Shown: piece after piece, positions 17,250-24,641 of the stretch
How the letters are laid out: each line of letters starts with the position of its first letter
Position numbering within the stretch: the first letter of the stretch is position 1
From: Bin87 sp965197635
GTDB taxonomy: Bacteria > Chloroflexota > Dehalococcoidia > Lucifugimonadales > UBA3495
NCBI GenBank assembly: GCA_965197635.1
Contig: CBDANN010000006.1
Coordinates: 124,001 to 188,000, forward strand
Direction: 5' to 3'
Length of the DNA: 64,000 nucleotides
Notes under the pieces: model-generated
What the model was told of the DNA's origin: nothing
The model's database searches: none
What the model saw: the letters and a program-made list of their open reading frames with translations, nothing else
Made by a program: the position numbers and the translations under genes

Positions 17250-17915
17250 ATGCCGCTCCAATCCATGACTACTTACAGCCGTCCAATAGACAGCGCCGCC
17301 GACCCGCACCTGCTCAGCGCGATCGCGCATTTGGAACAGGGCAGCCCGAGCGCGGCTCTGTCGGACCTGGATCTCGCTTATCTCAGCGATCCTCAAATCG
17401 GCGCCGTCCGCCATCTGAGAGGTCATGCGCTGGTGATGCTGGGCAAGTGGGAAGCTGCCATCCTGGAACTGGACGCGGCCCTCGATCTCGATCCGGGCGT
17501 CCCCGATGCGTGGCTTCAGCGAGGCATCGCGCGCCTGCAACTGTCCGACTGGCCCGCAGCCGCAGCCGACTGCACCCGTGCCTTGGAGCTGGACCCCGAA
17601 CTGGCCGAGGCTTGGCGGGTCCGGGGGCGGGCGCATTACAAACTCGGATCATACGGCGCCGCCTGCGCCGATTTGACCGAAGCGCTGCGCCGTGGCCCGC
17701 ACGATCCGGCGTCGTTCTACTGGCGAGGTCTGGCCCTCCGCGATAACGGCGACGACCGACCGGCGGTTTCAGATTTCACCGCTGCCATCGCCCTCAACGA
17801 CCGTTACACCGAAACTTACGTCGCACGAGGCAAGGCTTATGCCAACCTGGGCGATATGCCGGCAGCCCGTTCTGACTGGGCATTCGCGGCCCAGCTGTTG
17901 CACCAATCCCATTGA
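17250..17915 (+). CDS. Tetratricopeptide repeat protein
   Basis: 221-residue protein made almost wholly of TPR helices. Repeats recognisable by eye centre on LEQGSPSAALSDLDLAYL, MLGKWEAAILELDAALDLDP, LQLSDWPAAAADCTRALELD, KLGSYGAACADLTEALRRGP, NGDDRPAVSDFTAAIALN and NLGDMPAARSDWAFAAQLL, six units of about 34 residues. Such proteins are protein-protein scaffolds; no partner can be named. The start is uncertain: 17250 and 17265 are both in-frame ATGs without a good ribosome site, and the frame extends upstream into the previous gene without TPR features. Confidence 0.8.
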   Translation: MPLQSMTTYSRPIDSAADPHLLSAIAHLEQGSPSAALSDLDLAYLSDPQIGAVRHLRGHALVMLGKWEAAILELDAALDLDPGVPDAWLQRGIARLQLSDWPAAAADCTRALELDPELAEAWRVRGRAHYKLGSYGAACADLTEALRRGPHDPASFYWRGLALRDNGDDRPAVSDFTAAIALNDRYTETYVARGKAYANLGDMPAARSDWAFAAQLLHQSH

Positions 17916-17966
17916 CGGTCGTACATTTCTGCCCATTCCGTATCGGTTACGGTTCCGTTTCATCAT

Positions 17967-17985
17967 TCCGGCGCAAGCCGGTTTT
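17967..17985 (+). terminator. Weak hairpin terminator after the TPR gene
   Basis: CCGGC (17968-17972), four-base loop GCAA, GCCGG (17977-17981), then TTTTT. The stem is short, but the stable loop and T-run fit a terminator. It ends 18 bp before the next start codon. Confidence 0.45.
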
Positions 17986-18002
17986 TCATTGGAGGTTTCA
18001 AA

Positions 18003-18368
18003 ATGGCCGAGCTCAAATCCCAATACCTGTTCATTGCCAGCATGGACATCGACCCGCAACACGAAGCCCTGTTCAACGACGTGTACAACACCGAGCATTG
18101 CCCGTTGCTCAACCAAACTCCCGGAGTCCTGGGCGTCACCCGTTACGAAACCCAACGGCTCGTCATGGCCATGGGCGGCCAGATTCAGGAAATCGAGATA
18201 CCCGGTATGCAAAAGCACCACGCCGTGTACCACCTGGAAAGCCCCGAGGTCCTCACCAGCCCAGATTGGGCCGAGGCAGTGGACGCCGGCCGCTGGCCGG
18301 AACACGTTCGTCCCTACACCCAAAACCGGCGCCACGTCCTCATGAAGCTGACCTATCCAGATTCGTAG
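18003..18368 (+). CDS. EthD-like dimeric alpha/beta barrel protein, function unknown
   Basis: 121-residue protein starting after TTGGAGG. QYLFIASMDIDPQHEALFND followed by VYNTEHCPLLNQTPGVLG is typical of EthD-type small proteins (a ferredoxin-like fold with a conserved acidic/His pair). The middle has HHAVYHLESPEVLTSPDWAEA. No cofactor motif is visible. EthD-like proteins assist degradation or polyketide-type reactions, but no such genes lie near, so the role is open. Confidence 0.7.
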   Translation: MAELKSQYLFIASMDIDPQHEALFNDVYNTEHCPLLNQTPGVLGVTRYETQRLVMAMGGQIQEIEIPGMQKHHAVYHLESPEVLTSPDWAEAVDAGRWPEHVRPYTQNRRHVLMKLTYPDS

Positions 18369-18393
18369 AGACTACCACCCTACCGTGGTTCGT

Positions 18394-18423
18394 AGTAGGG
18401 GCGACGCATGCGTCGCCCCTACT
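18394..18423. repeat. Perfect 30 bp palindrome, GTAGGGGC family
   Basis: AGTAGGGGCGACGCA followed at once by its exact reverse complement TGCGTCGCCCCTACT. It lies between convergent genes ending at 18368 and 18479 and could end transcripts from both sides. The next 55 bp contain decayed fragments of the same motif (GGCCCCTACC, GGCCCTACGG). Related palindromes lie near 5921, 17208, 31656, 31985, 45873, 59179 and 59225. Confidence 0.75.
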
Positions 18424-18478
18424 GTCTGCATGGCCCCTACCGTCTGCGTCGGCCCTACGGTGGTTGAGATAGCCAGGG

Positions 18479-19393
18479 TTAGTTGGCCCCCCGCATCCGC
18501 GGGTCCAAAACGTCGCGCAGCGCGTCGCCCAGCAAGTTCACCGCGAACACCGTGATGGCGATGGCCAACCCGGGGAACACTCCCAGCCACGGCGCCACGT
18601 CCAGCGAGTTCTGCGCCACGCCGTTGAGCATCCCGCCCCACGACGGCACGTCCGGCGGAATGCCCACGCCCAGGAAGCTCAGCGACGCCTCCACCACAAT
18701 AGCCCAACCCAGCGAAATACTCGCCAACACGATGAAGGTGGCGGCGCAGTTGGGCGCCATGTGCCGCAGGATGATGCGCCAGTCCCCGGCTCCCACGGCC
18801 CTGGCGGCCAGCACGTAGTCCACTTCTTTGATGCTGAGGGCCTGCGAACGAATGGTCCGCGCCGCCCCCGGAATGAACACCGCGCTCAACGCGATCACCA
18901 CGTTAGTGACCGACGCGCCCAAAATCGCCATGATCGCTAAAGCCAGGATTAGCGCGGGGAACGACATCATGGCATCCATGATGCGTTGGATCACCAGGTC
19001 TGTGATGCCGCCAAAATAACCGCTGACGATGCCAATGAACGCGCCAATGGTTACGCCAAAGAAAACGCTGAGCAGGCCGACTACCAAAGAGATTCGGGTA
19101 CCGTACACCAGGCGGCTGTATACGTCTCGACCAATTTGGTCGCCGCCCAGCCACGTGTCGCCGTTGGGAGGGTTGAAGCGATACGCCGCGTTAGTCAGCT
19201 TGGGGTCTTGGGTAGCCACCAGGGGCGCCAGAGCCGCGATGATCACCAGCAGGATCACCACCGCCGCGCCGAATGCGCCCAAAGGTTTGCGCTGGGCAAA
19301 GTTGACGATGTTCTCCCAGAAAGTCCGTTTGGGACGCATCCCTGCGCCGACTGGTTCGGTGGGAGCCAGGGCGCCAGTCGCTTGTTGTGCCAT
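18479..19393 (-). CDS. DppC-type ABC transporter permease (locus 2)
   Basis: 304-residue inner-membrane permease, full length. The cytoplasmic tail (about 38 residues) is followed by a helix at about 41-62, the periplasmic motif WLGGDQIGRDVYSRLVYG, further helices, and the coupling loop LAARAVGAGDWRIILRHMAPN. The C-terminus GDALRDVLDPRMRGAN is the usual DppC ending. It follows its DppB partner by 51 bp, the same spacing as in locus 1. This is the last gene of the locus; the gene beyond it is convergent, so no ATPase gene follows. The importer must borrow ATPases encoded elsewhere. Confidence 0.95.
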   Translation of the reverse strand: MAQQATGALAPTEPVGAGMRPKRTFWENIVNFAQRKPLGAFGAAVVILLVIIAALAPLVATQDPKLTNAAYRFNPPNGDTWLGGDQIGRDVYSRLVYGTRISLVVGLLSVFFGVTIGAFIGIVSGYFGGITDLVIQRIMDAMMSFPALILALAIMAILGASVTNVVIALSAVFIPGAARTIRSQALSIKEVDYVLAARAVGAGDWRIILRHMAPNCAATFIVLASISLGWAIVVEASLSFLGVGIPPDVPSWGGMLNGVAQNSLDVAPWLGVFPGLAIAITVFAVNLLGDALRDVLDPRMRGAN

Positions 19394-19444
19394 GTTCCTT
19401 ATCCTTTCGGGGGACGTCGATACGAACGCGGACGTCGTGCGGCA

Positions 19445-20404
19445 TTATTCGTAGCGAATGCGCGGGTCCAGCCAGGCGTAGAGGAGGTCAACGACGAGAT
19501 TCAGGGCCAGCACCATGAAAGCAATCACCATAACGATGCTTTGGATCATCGTGTAGTCCCGGTGCAGGATGCTGTCCACCAGCAGTCGCCCCATTCCGGG
19601 CACCAGGAAGATGGTCTCAATGACTACGGTGCCGGCGATGAGCCGTCCCACCTGCCAACCCGAAATGGTGATAATGGGCAGGAAAGCGTTTTTCAGCGCG
19701 TGCCGGACGATGATGGCCCGCTCGTGCAAGCCTTTTGACCGCGCCGTGCGGATGTAGTCCTCTCGGAACACTTCCAGCATCGACGAACGGGTTACTCGTG
19801 CGACGAGCGCCATGTTGTACACGCCCAGCGCCACTGCTGGGAAGAACATCTGTTGTATGTTGCGCCACGGGTCCTGCCAGAGGTTGACGTAGCCCAATGG
19901 TGGTAACCAGTCGAACCACGTCACCAGGAAATAAACCACCAGTATGCCAATCCAGAAGGTCGGCATGGCCACCCCGGCGATAGCGATAATGCGCGACGCG
20001 TAGTCGGCGATCGTGTCCTGCCGCACCGCCGATAACACCCCTAACGGCACGGCGACCGCGAACGCCAGCAATAGCGCGAACGCCGACAGTTCCAGCGTGA
20101 TTGGCAATTTGGCGCTGATGTCTTCGGAAATCGGCGTGTCGAAGTACATCGACGTCCCGAAATCCCAGCGAACCATACCCCAGACCCAGTCCAGGTACTG
20201 GATCGCCAGCGGCCGGTCCGTTCCCAGCTTGGCCTGCAGTTCAGCCAGTTGCTGCTCCGAGAACTGGCCGTCACCCTCGAAGCCCGCCAGCAGCAGGAAC
20301 GCGGGGTCCCCCGGCACCAGCCTCATCAGGGCGAACACCATAAGGGTAACCAGCAGCAGCGTGGGTATGAACAACATGAATCGTTTGATAACGTAGGCGT
20401 TCAT
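19445..20404 (-). CDS. DppB-type ABC transporter permease (locus 2)
   Basis: 319-residue inner-membrane permease. The first helix (about residues 9-30) precedes LVPGDPAFLLLAG; the periplasmic LGTDRPLAIQYLDWVWGM block, several helices, and the coupling loop RTARSKGLHERAIIVRHALK follow; it ends LLYAWLDPRIRYE. It is clearly a paralogue of the locus 1 protein (778-1731) across its whole length. It follows the third lipoprotein gene by 86 bp and precedes the DppC-type gene. It probably carries peptides or similar solutes delivered by the lipoproteins encoded upstream. Confidence 0.95.
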   Translation of the reverse strand: MNAYVIKRFMLFIPTLLLVTLMVFALMRLVPGDPAFLLLAGFEGDGQFSEQQLAELQAKLGTDRPLAIQYLDWVWGMVRWDFGTSMYFDTPISEDISAKLPITLELSAFALLLAFAVAVPLGVLSAVRQDTIADYASRIIAIAGVAMPTFWIGILVVYFLVTWFDWLPPLGYVNLWQDPWRNIQQMFFPAVALGVYNMALVARVTRSSMLEVFREDYIRTARSKGLHERAIIVRHALKNAFLPIITISGWQVGRLIAGTVVIETIFLVPGMGRLLVDSILHRDYTMIQSIVMVIAFMVLALNLVVDLLYAWLDPRIRYE

Positions 20405-20490
20405 GGCATCTCCTCAACTGCTGCTGGTTGCGTTTGGTGGCTGGTTAATCATCAGGCCCGAAAGATTTCGGCAATGACTGCGGGGTTCCG

Positions 20491-22275
20491 TCAGCATTCG
20501 GGGTCGCACCAGATCCGATCATGCTTGAGTTGCGTCCAGAGGCTGGCCGGCATGTGGAAGTTTTTGATCTGTTTGTTGATAACTTGGTCCCGGAAGCTCC
20601 AGTAATACACGAGCAGCGGGCCCGGATCTTCGGTAAGGACCCAATCCTCCATCTCCCGAAGTATCTCAGCGCGCTTGGTACGGTCCAGTTCCCGGCTCTG
20701 CGCCGCGAACAAGTCCTTGAACTCTTGCGGCGCTTCCCAACCCGACCACTGGATCCACAGGCCGCCGGGCATGAAAATCTTGCCGATGATCGGATCCGGT
20801 TCTCCGACCAGCAACGCCGTGCCTTGTGCGGCAATTTGGTAGTCCTGTTCCTTGTAACGAGTGATGCCGGTGGCGCTGTCTATGGGTTGCACCGTGGCTT
20901 CCCACCCGAGATGCCGGCGGAGCTGGTCGGAAAGCAACTGGGCCAAGTCAACGTATTCCACTGCGGTGCGGGCCATCACGTTGACTTGGAACCCCTCGGG
21001 AACCCCGGCCTCAGCCAGCAGTCGCCGGGCTTCGGCTAGGTCGTCGGGATGTTTCTTACCATCTGGTCCGGCGCGGAAACCGGGCAGCTGGAGCGCCTCT
21101 TCCTCAGTCCGACCGAACCAAGTTTCGGGCGGGAAGGGAGTGCCCACCGGAGCGATGCCCCCGCCGAAAATGGAACGAAACTCGGAGCGGTCAACTGCGA
21201 GATGCAGCGCCCGTCGGACTCGCACGTCGTTGAAGGGCTCAATAGTCGTGTTGATCAGAGTCCCGAGCAAACTGGTGTTGGGAATGAGATAGACATCCAC
21301 CGTGTCCGCTTCGGATTCTTTCAGTTCCAGGATCTCGGTGTTGCTCAGATTGGTCACCGGCCACGTCGCCATCAGCACCTGTCCCGTCCGGTACGCCCCA
21401 ATAGCCGTACCCTTATCGGCGATGTAGTAGTGAATGCTGCCGTCAATATAGGGTATTCCTTCTTTCCAGTAGTCTTCGTTTTTCTCCAGCTCTATGGAAA
21501 CATCCTTGGCCAATGTGGTGGGTTTGAACGGGCCGGAACCCATGCCGTTTTCCCACTTCGCGGTGTCAACGTCCGACTCGCCCCATGCTTTTGACATCAT
21601 TTTGAAAGCGTCAGAGGCGATCATCGCGATAAAGTCAGGCGCAGGGTTTGAGGTGACTATCTCAACCGTATGATCGTCGATGGCCCGAGCGTTGCCGGGG
21701 GAAAAGTAGGGAGCGATGATGAGCGTTTGGGGACGGTTTTCTTCCGTGTTCACCAGGCTGTCCATGCTATACACCACGTCTTCCGCCGTAACCGGCGTGC
21801 CGTCCTGCCACATGGCATCTTGGTAAAGGTGGAACACGTGCGTGACGCCATCCGGTTGCAATTCCCAGCTTTCGGCTAGGTCGCCCACTATGTCATAGGG
21901 GTCGTCGGTCTCAGAATCGTACTCGAGCAACCCGTTGTAGATACCCGAGATGTTCTTTATCTGGTTAGTAAATTCGTGGGGATGGAAAATCAGATTGGGG
22001 AAAGCGTAATCCTGCATCGCCACGATGCCGCCGTATTTCCCCTGGTCTGCGGTCTGCGGGGCGACGCCGGCTTGTGCCGGGACCGCGGTGGGCGCCGGAC
22101 TGTCGCCGGAAGTCGACGCGGCCTGTTGTGGGACTGGCGACGCCTCCCCAGCCGACGGTGCGCCGTCGGACGGAGCGGTGGAACCGCAAGCTATGGCTAT
22201 TGTCAAAGCCACGATCAAAAACGTTACGACGATAAACCTGGGCGTTAGGGCAATCAGTTGGTGAATCAGCATCAT
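20491..22275 (-). CDS. Family 5 extracellular solute-binding lipoprotein (paralogue 1 of 3, locus 2)
   Basis: 594-residue SBP_bac_5 lipoprotein. The signal peptide (residues 1-29) ends in an AIAC lipobox. A linker of about 40 residues follows, shorter than in locus 1, then the receptor domain starting KYGGIVAMQDYAFPNLIFHP. WQDGTPVTAEDVVYSM is the ligand-cleft signature. The C-terminus is IWCDPEC, a terminal Cys-x3-Cys shared by all three locus 2 receptors and absent from locus 1. Start: ATG at 22275 or the next codon at 22272; GAGG sits at better spacing for 22272. It has its own promoter (22365-22337) and is the receptor nearest the permeases. Confidence 0.94.
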   Translation of the reverse strand: MMLIHQLIALTPRFIVVTFLIVALTIAIACGSTAPSDGAPSAGEASPVPQQAASTSGDSPAPTAVPAQAGVAPQTADQGKYGGIVAMQDYAFPNLIFHPHEFTNQIKNISGIYNGLLEYDSETDDPYDIVGDLAESWELQPDGVTHVFHLYQDAMWQDGTPVTAEDVVYSMDSLVNTEENRPQTLIIAPYFSPGNARAIDDHTVEIVTSNPAPDFIAMIASDAFKMMSKAWGESDVDTAKWENGMGSGPFKPTTLAKDVSIELEKNEDYWKEGIPYIDGSIHYYIADKGTAIGAYRTGQVLMATWPVTNLSNTEILELKESEADTVDVYLIPNTSLLGTLINTTIEPFNDVRVRRALHLAVDRSEFRSIFGGGIAPVGTPFPPETWFGRTEEEALQLPGFRAGPDGKKHPDDLAEARRLLAEAGVPEGFQVNVMARTAVEYVDLAQLLSDQLRRHLGWEATVQPIDSATGITRYKEQDYQIAAQGTALLVGEPDPIIGKIFMPGGLWIQWSGWEAPQEFKDLFAAQSRELDRTKRAEILREMEDWVLTEDPGPLLVYYWSFRDQVINKQIKNFHMPASLWTQLKHDRIWCDPEC

Positions 22276-22336
22276 TTACCTCGGTATCAGACGGTATGAG
22301 CATCCATTAGCAACCAATCGGTTGCGAACCGTCCAG

Positions 22337-22365
22337 AGGCTAGCAAGGCGAATAACAGTTGTCAA
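22337..22365 (-). promoter_or_regulatory. Sigma-70-type promoter for the 22275 lipoprotein gene
   Basis: On the minus strand, TTGACA (22365-22360), 17 bp spacer, TAGCCT (22342-22337). The consensus -35 and exact 17 bp spacing recur before the other two locus 2 lipoprotein genes, which supports it. The predicted leader is about 55 bases. Confidence 0.75.
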
Positions 22366-22648
22366 TAGTTATTATTATGGCGTGGGGTTAACTCATCATT
22401 CGGATTGTCTTACGAATTACGTAGTCTGGCAGTTGTGTCCTCGCCATCTGCACGAAACAGAGGTTCAGACGTTTGAATTGGCCGACCAATTTCCGGATTT
22501 GATTACCTCGCGCATTGTGGGATCCGAAAAAATAGAAGCTGCTGATACGTGATTCAAGCGCGCAATTTGTCGTCATCACGCGGCTAACGGATGGATCACG
22601 TCGCACCGGAACGCCCGGATACAGTGTCGAGCGCTTCCGCTTTTCATG
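22366..22648. other. Spacer between locus 2 lipoprotein genes
   Basis: No gene recognised. Bases 22622-22648 resemble the sequence just after the next lipoprotein gene upstream (GCGCTT then CCGCTTTT then TGTCAGCAC), so the 3' flank was duplicated with the gene. Only one hairpin arm survives here. Nothing else recognised in 22380-22620. Confidence 0.5.
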
Positions 22649-24433
22649 TCAGCACGCCGGGTCGCACCAGATACGATCATGCTTGAGTTGCGTCCACAAG
22701 CTGGCCGGTATGTGGAAGTTCTTGATGCGCTTGTTCACCACCTGGTCGCGGAAGTTCCAGTAGTACACCAGCAGCGGCCCCGGGTCCTCCTTCAAAATCC
22801 AGTCTTCCATTTGCCTGAGAATCGCAGCCCGCCTGGTGCGGTCCAGTTCTTGGCTTTGCGCCGCGAACCAGTCCTTGAACTGCTGCGGAGCTTCCCAGCC
22901 CGACCACTGGATCCAAAGGCCGCCCGGCATGAATATCTTGCCGATGATGGGGTCAGGCTCCCCGACCAATACCGCCGTGCCCTGCGCGGCGATTTGGAAG
23001 TCTCGTTCCTTGTACCTGGTGATGCCCGTCGCGCTGTCGATAGTTTGCACCGTGGTGTTCCAACCCAGGTTCCGGTGCAATTGGTCAGCTAGCAATTGGG
23101 CCAGGTCAACGAACTCGACCACCGTGCGCGCCATGATGGTGACTTCGAGATCTTCCGGCACTCCGGCCTCAGCGAGCAGGCGCTTGGCCTCTGCCAGGTC
23201 ATCCGGGTGTTTTCCGCCGTTTGCTCCCAAGCGAATGCCTTCCACTTGCATGGCTTCTTCTTCTGTCCGACCGAACCAGGTGTCGGGTGGGAAAGGAGTG
23301 CCCACCGGGGCGATTCCGCCACCGAAGATGGTTCGAAACTCGTTGCGATCCACTGCCAGATGAATGGCCCGCCTTACCCGGACATCGTTGAACGGTTCAA
23401 CGGTGGTGTTGATGAGAGTGCCATTCAAGCTCGTATTGGGTATCAAATAGACATCCAGAACGTCTCTGGCCGATTCTCGCAGCTCCAGAACTTCTGTATT
23501 GCTGAGATTCGTTGCTGGCCATGTGGCCAACAAAACCTGCCCAGTACGGTACGACCCGATGGCTGTGCCTTTGTCCACGATGTAGTAATGGATCATTCCA
23601 TCCGTATAGGGCAACCCTTCTTTCCAGTAATTGGGGTTCTTCTCCAACTCAACGGACACGTCTTTGGTGAGGTTGGTTGGAATGTACGGCCCCGACCCCA
23701 TTCCGTTTTCCCATTTGGAGGTATCAACGCCCGACTCACCCCACGTCTTCGACATCATCTTGAACGCGTCGGTGGCGAGCATCGGAATGAAATCCGGCGC
23801 CGGATTGGTGGTTTTAATTTCAACCGTGTGGGTGTCGATGACACGGGAACTGCCCGGAGAATAATACGGAGCGATGATCAGCGTTTGCGGACGGCTTTCT
23901 TCGGTATTGACCAGGCTGTTCATGCTGTAGACGACGTCCTCGGCGGTGACCGGCGTGCCGTCATGCCACTTGGCGTTTTCGTAGAGGCGGAACACGTAGG
24001 TAACGCCGTCGGGCAACAGTTCCCAACTTTCCGCCAAGTCGCCCGTAATATCCAACGGATCTTCGGTCTCAGGATCGTACTCCAGCAGGCCGTTGTAGAT
24101 GCCTGATATGTTCTTTATCTGGTTGGTGAATGCGTGGGGATGGAAGATGAGGTTGGGAAAAGCATAGTCCTGCATCGGCACGATGCCGCCGTAGATGCCC
24201 CGGTCGGCGGTCTGGGGCGCCACGCCGGCCTGGGCGGGAACCGCTGTTGGCGCCGGGCTGTCTCCCGAGGACGATGCGGCAGGCTGCGCGACGGGAGCGG
24301 TGTTCCCGGCCGGCGCAGTGCTGTCGGCGGGAGCCGTGGAACCACACGCTATAACAGTCGTTAACGTCGCTATTAGGGCGATTGCTACGACAAGACGCGG
24401 AGAAAGGGAGATTAAAGAACGAATCATCATCAT
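22649..24433 (-). CDS. Family 5 extracellular solute-binding lipoprotein (paralogue 2 of 3, locus 2)
   Basis: 594-residue SBP_bac_5 lipoprotein, by eye very close to both neighbours. It begins with three consecutive ATG codons (24433, 24430, 24427), then the signal peptide LISLSPRLVVAIALIATLTT with lipobox VIAC. The Ala/Pro linker is followed by IYGGIVPMQDYAFPNLIFHP. WHDGTPVTAEDVVYSM is the cleft signature and the C-terminus is IWCDPAC. Differences from paralogue 1 are scattered through the cleft-lining parts as well as the linker, so ligand specificity may differ. Its own promoter lies at 24523-24495. Confidence 0.94.
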   Translation of the reverse strand: MMMIRSLISLSPRLVVAIALIATLTTVIACGSTAPADSTAPAGNTAPVAQPAASSSGDSPAPTAVPAQAGVAPQTADRGIYGGIVPMQDYAFPNLIFHPHAFTNQIKNISGIYNGLLEYDPETEDPLDITGDLAESWELLPDGVTYVFRLYENAKWHDGTPVTAEDVVYSMNSLVNTEESRPQTLIIAPYYSPGSSRVIDTHTVEIKTTNPAPDFIPMLATDAFKMMSKTWGESGVDTSKWENGMGSGPYIPTNLTKDVSVELEKNPNYWKEGLPYTDGMIHYYIVDKGTAIGSYRTGQVLLATWPATNLSNTEVLELRESARDVLDVYLIPNTSLNGTLINTTVEPFNDVRVRRAIHLAVDRNEFRTIFGGGIAPVGTPFPPDTWFGRTEEEAMQVEGIRLGANGGKHPDDLAEAKRLLAEAGVPEDLEVTIMARTVVEFVDLAQLLADQLHRNLGWNTTVQTIDSATGITRYKERDFQIAAQGTAVLVGEPDPIIGKIFMPGGLWIQWSGWEAPQQFKDWFAAQSQELDRTRRAAILRQMEDWILKEDPGPLLVYYWNFRDQVVNKRIKNFHIPASLWTQLKHDRIWCDPAC

Positions 24434-24494
24434 TTACCCTCTCTTTGGGCGGATTACGCGCAATATTGCCTGAAACTCAACGGGAATCTGCGAC

Positions 24495-24523
24495 AGGCTA
24501 GCAATGCAGATTGTAAATGTCAA
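24495..24523 (-). promoter_or_regulatory. Sigma-70-type promoter for the 24433 lipoprotein gene
   Basis: On the minus strand, TTGACA (24523-24518), 17 bp, TAGCCT (24500-24495): the same hexamers and spacing as the promoter at 22365. The sequence around it (CTATTGACA and GCTAGCCTG) is conserved too, so the promoter was copied with the gene. Confidence 0.75.
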
Positions 24524-24599
24524 TAGTTAGTATTGTGACGTTCGGGTTCCAGCAACCGTCGTTTCCCATTTCGGTTCTTGCGGCGAAAGGACATAGCAC

Positions 24600-24637
24600 G
24601 GGAGCGCTTGGTCGTGGAGCCAAGCGCTCCCGCTTTT
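24600..24637 (-). repeat. 12 bp perfect hairpin just after a lipoprotein stop codon
   Basis: GGGAGCGCTTGG (24600-24611) and CCAAGCGCTCCC (24620-24631) pair perfectly around an 8-base loop, starting about 10 bp after the minus-strand stop at 24642. The T-run (CTTTT) follows it on the plus strand, not the minus, so on the minus strand it is more likely a 3' stabilising stem or partial attenuator than a classical terminator. Confidence 0.55.
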
Positions 24638-24641
24638 CGTG

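Noticed and set aside
24600..24637. Classical terminator for the 24642-26423 gene
   Set aside because: The stem is perfect, but the T-run is on the wrong side for the minus strand, so I list it as a hairpin of uncertain role.
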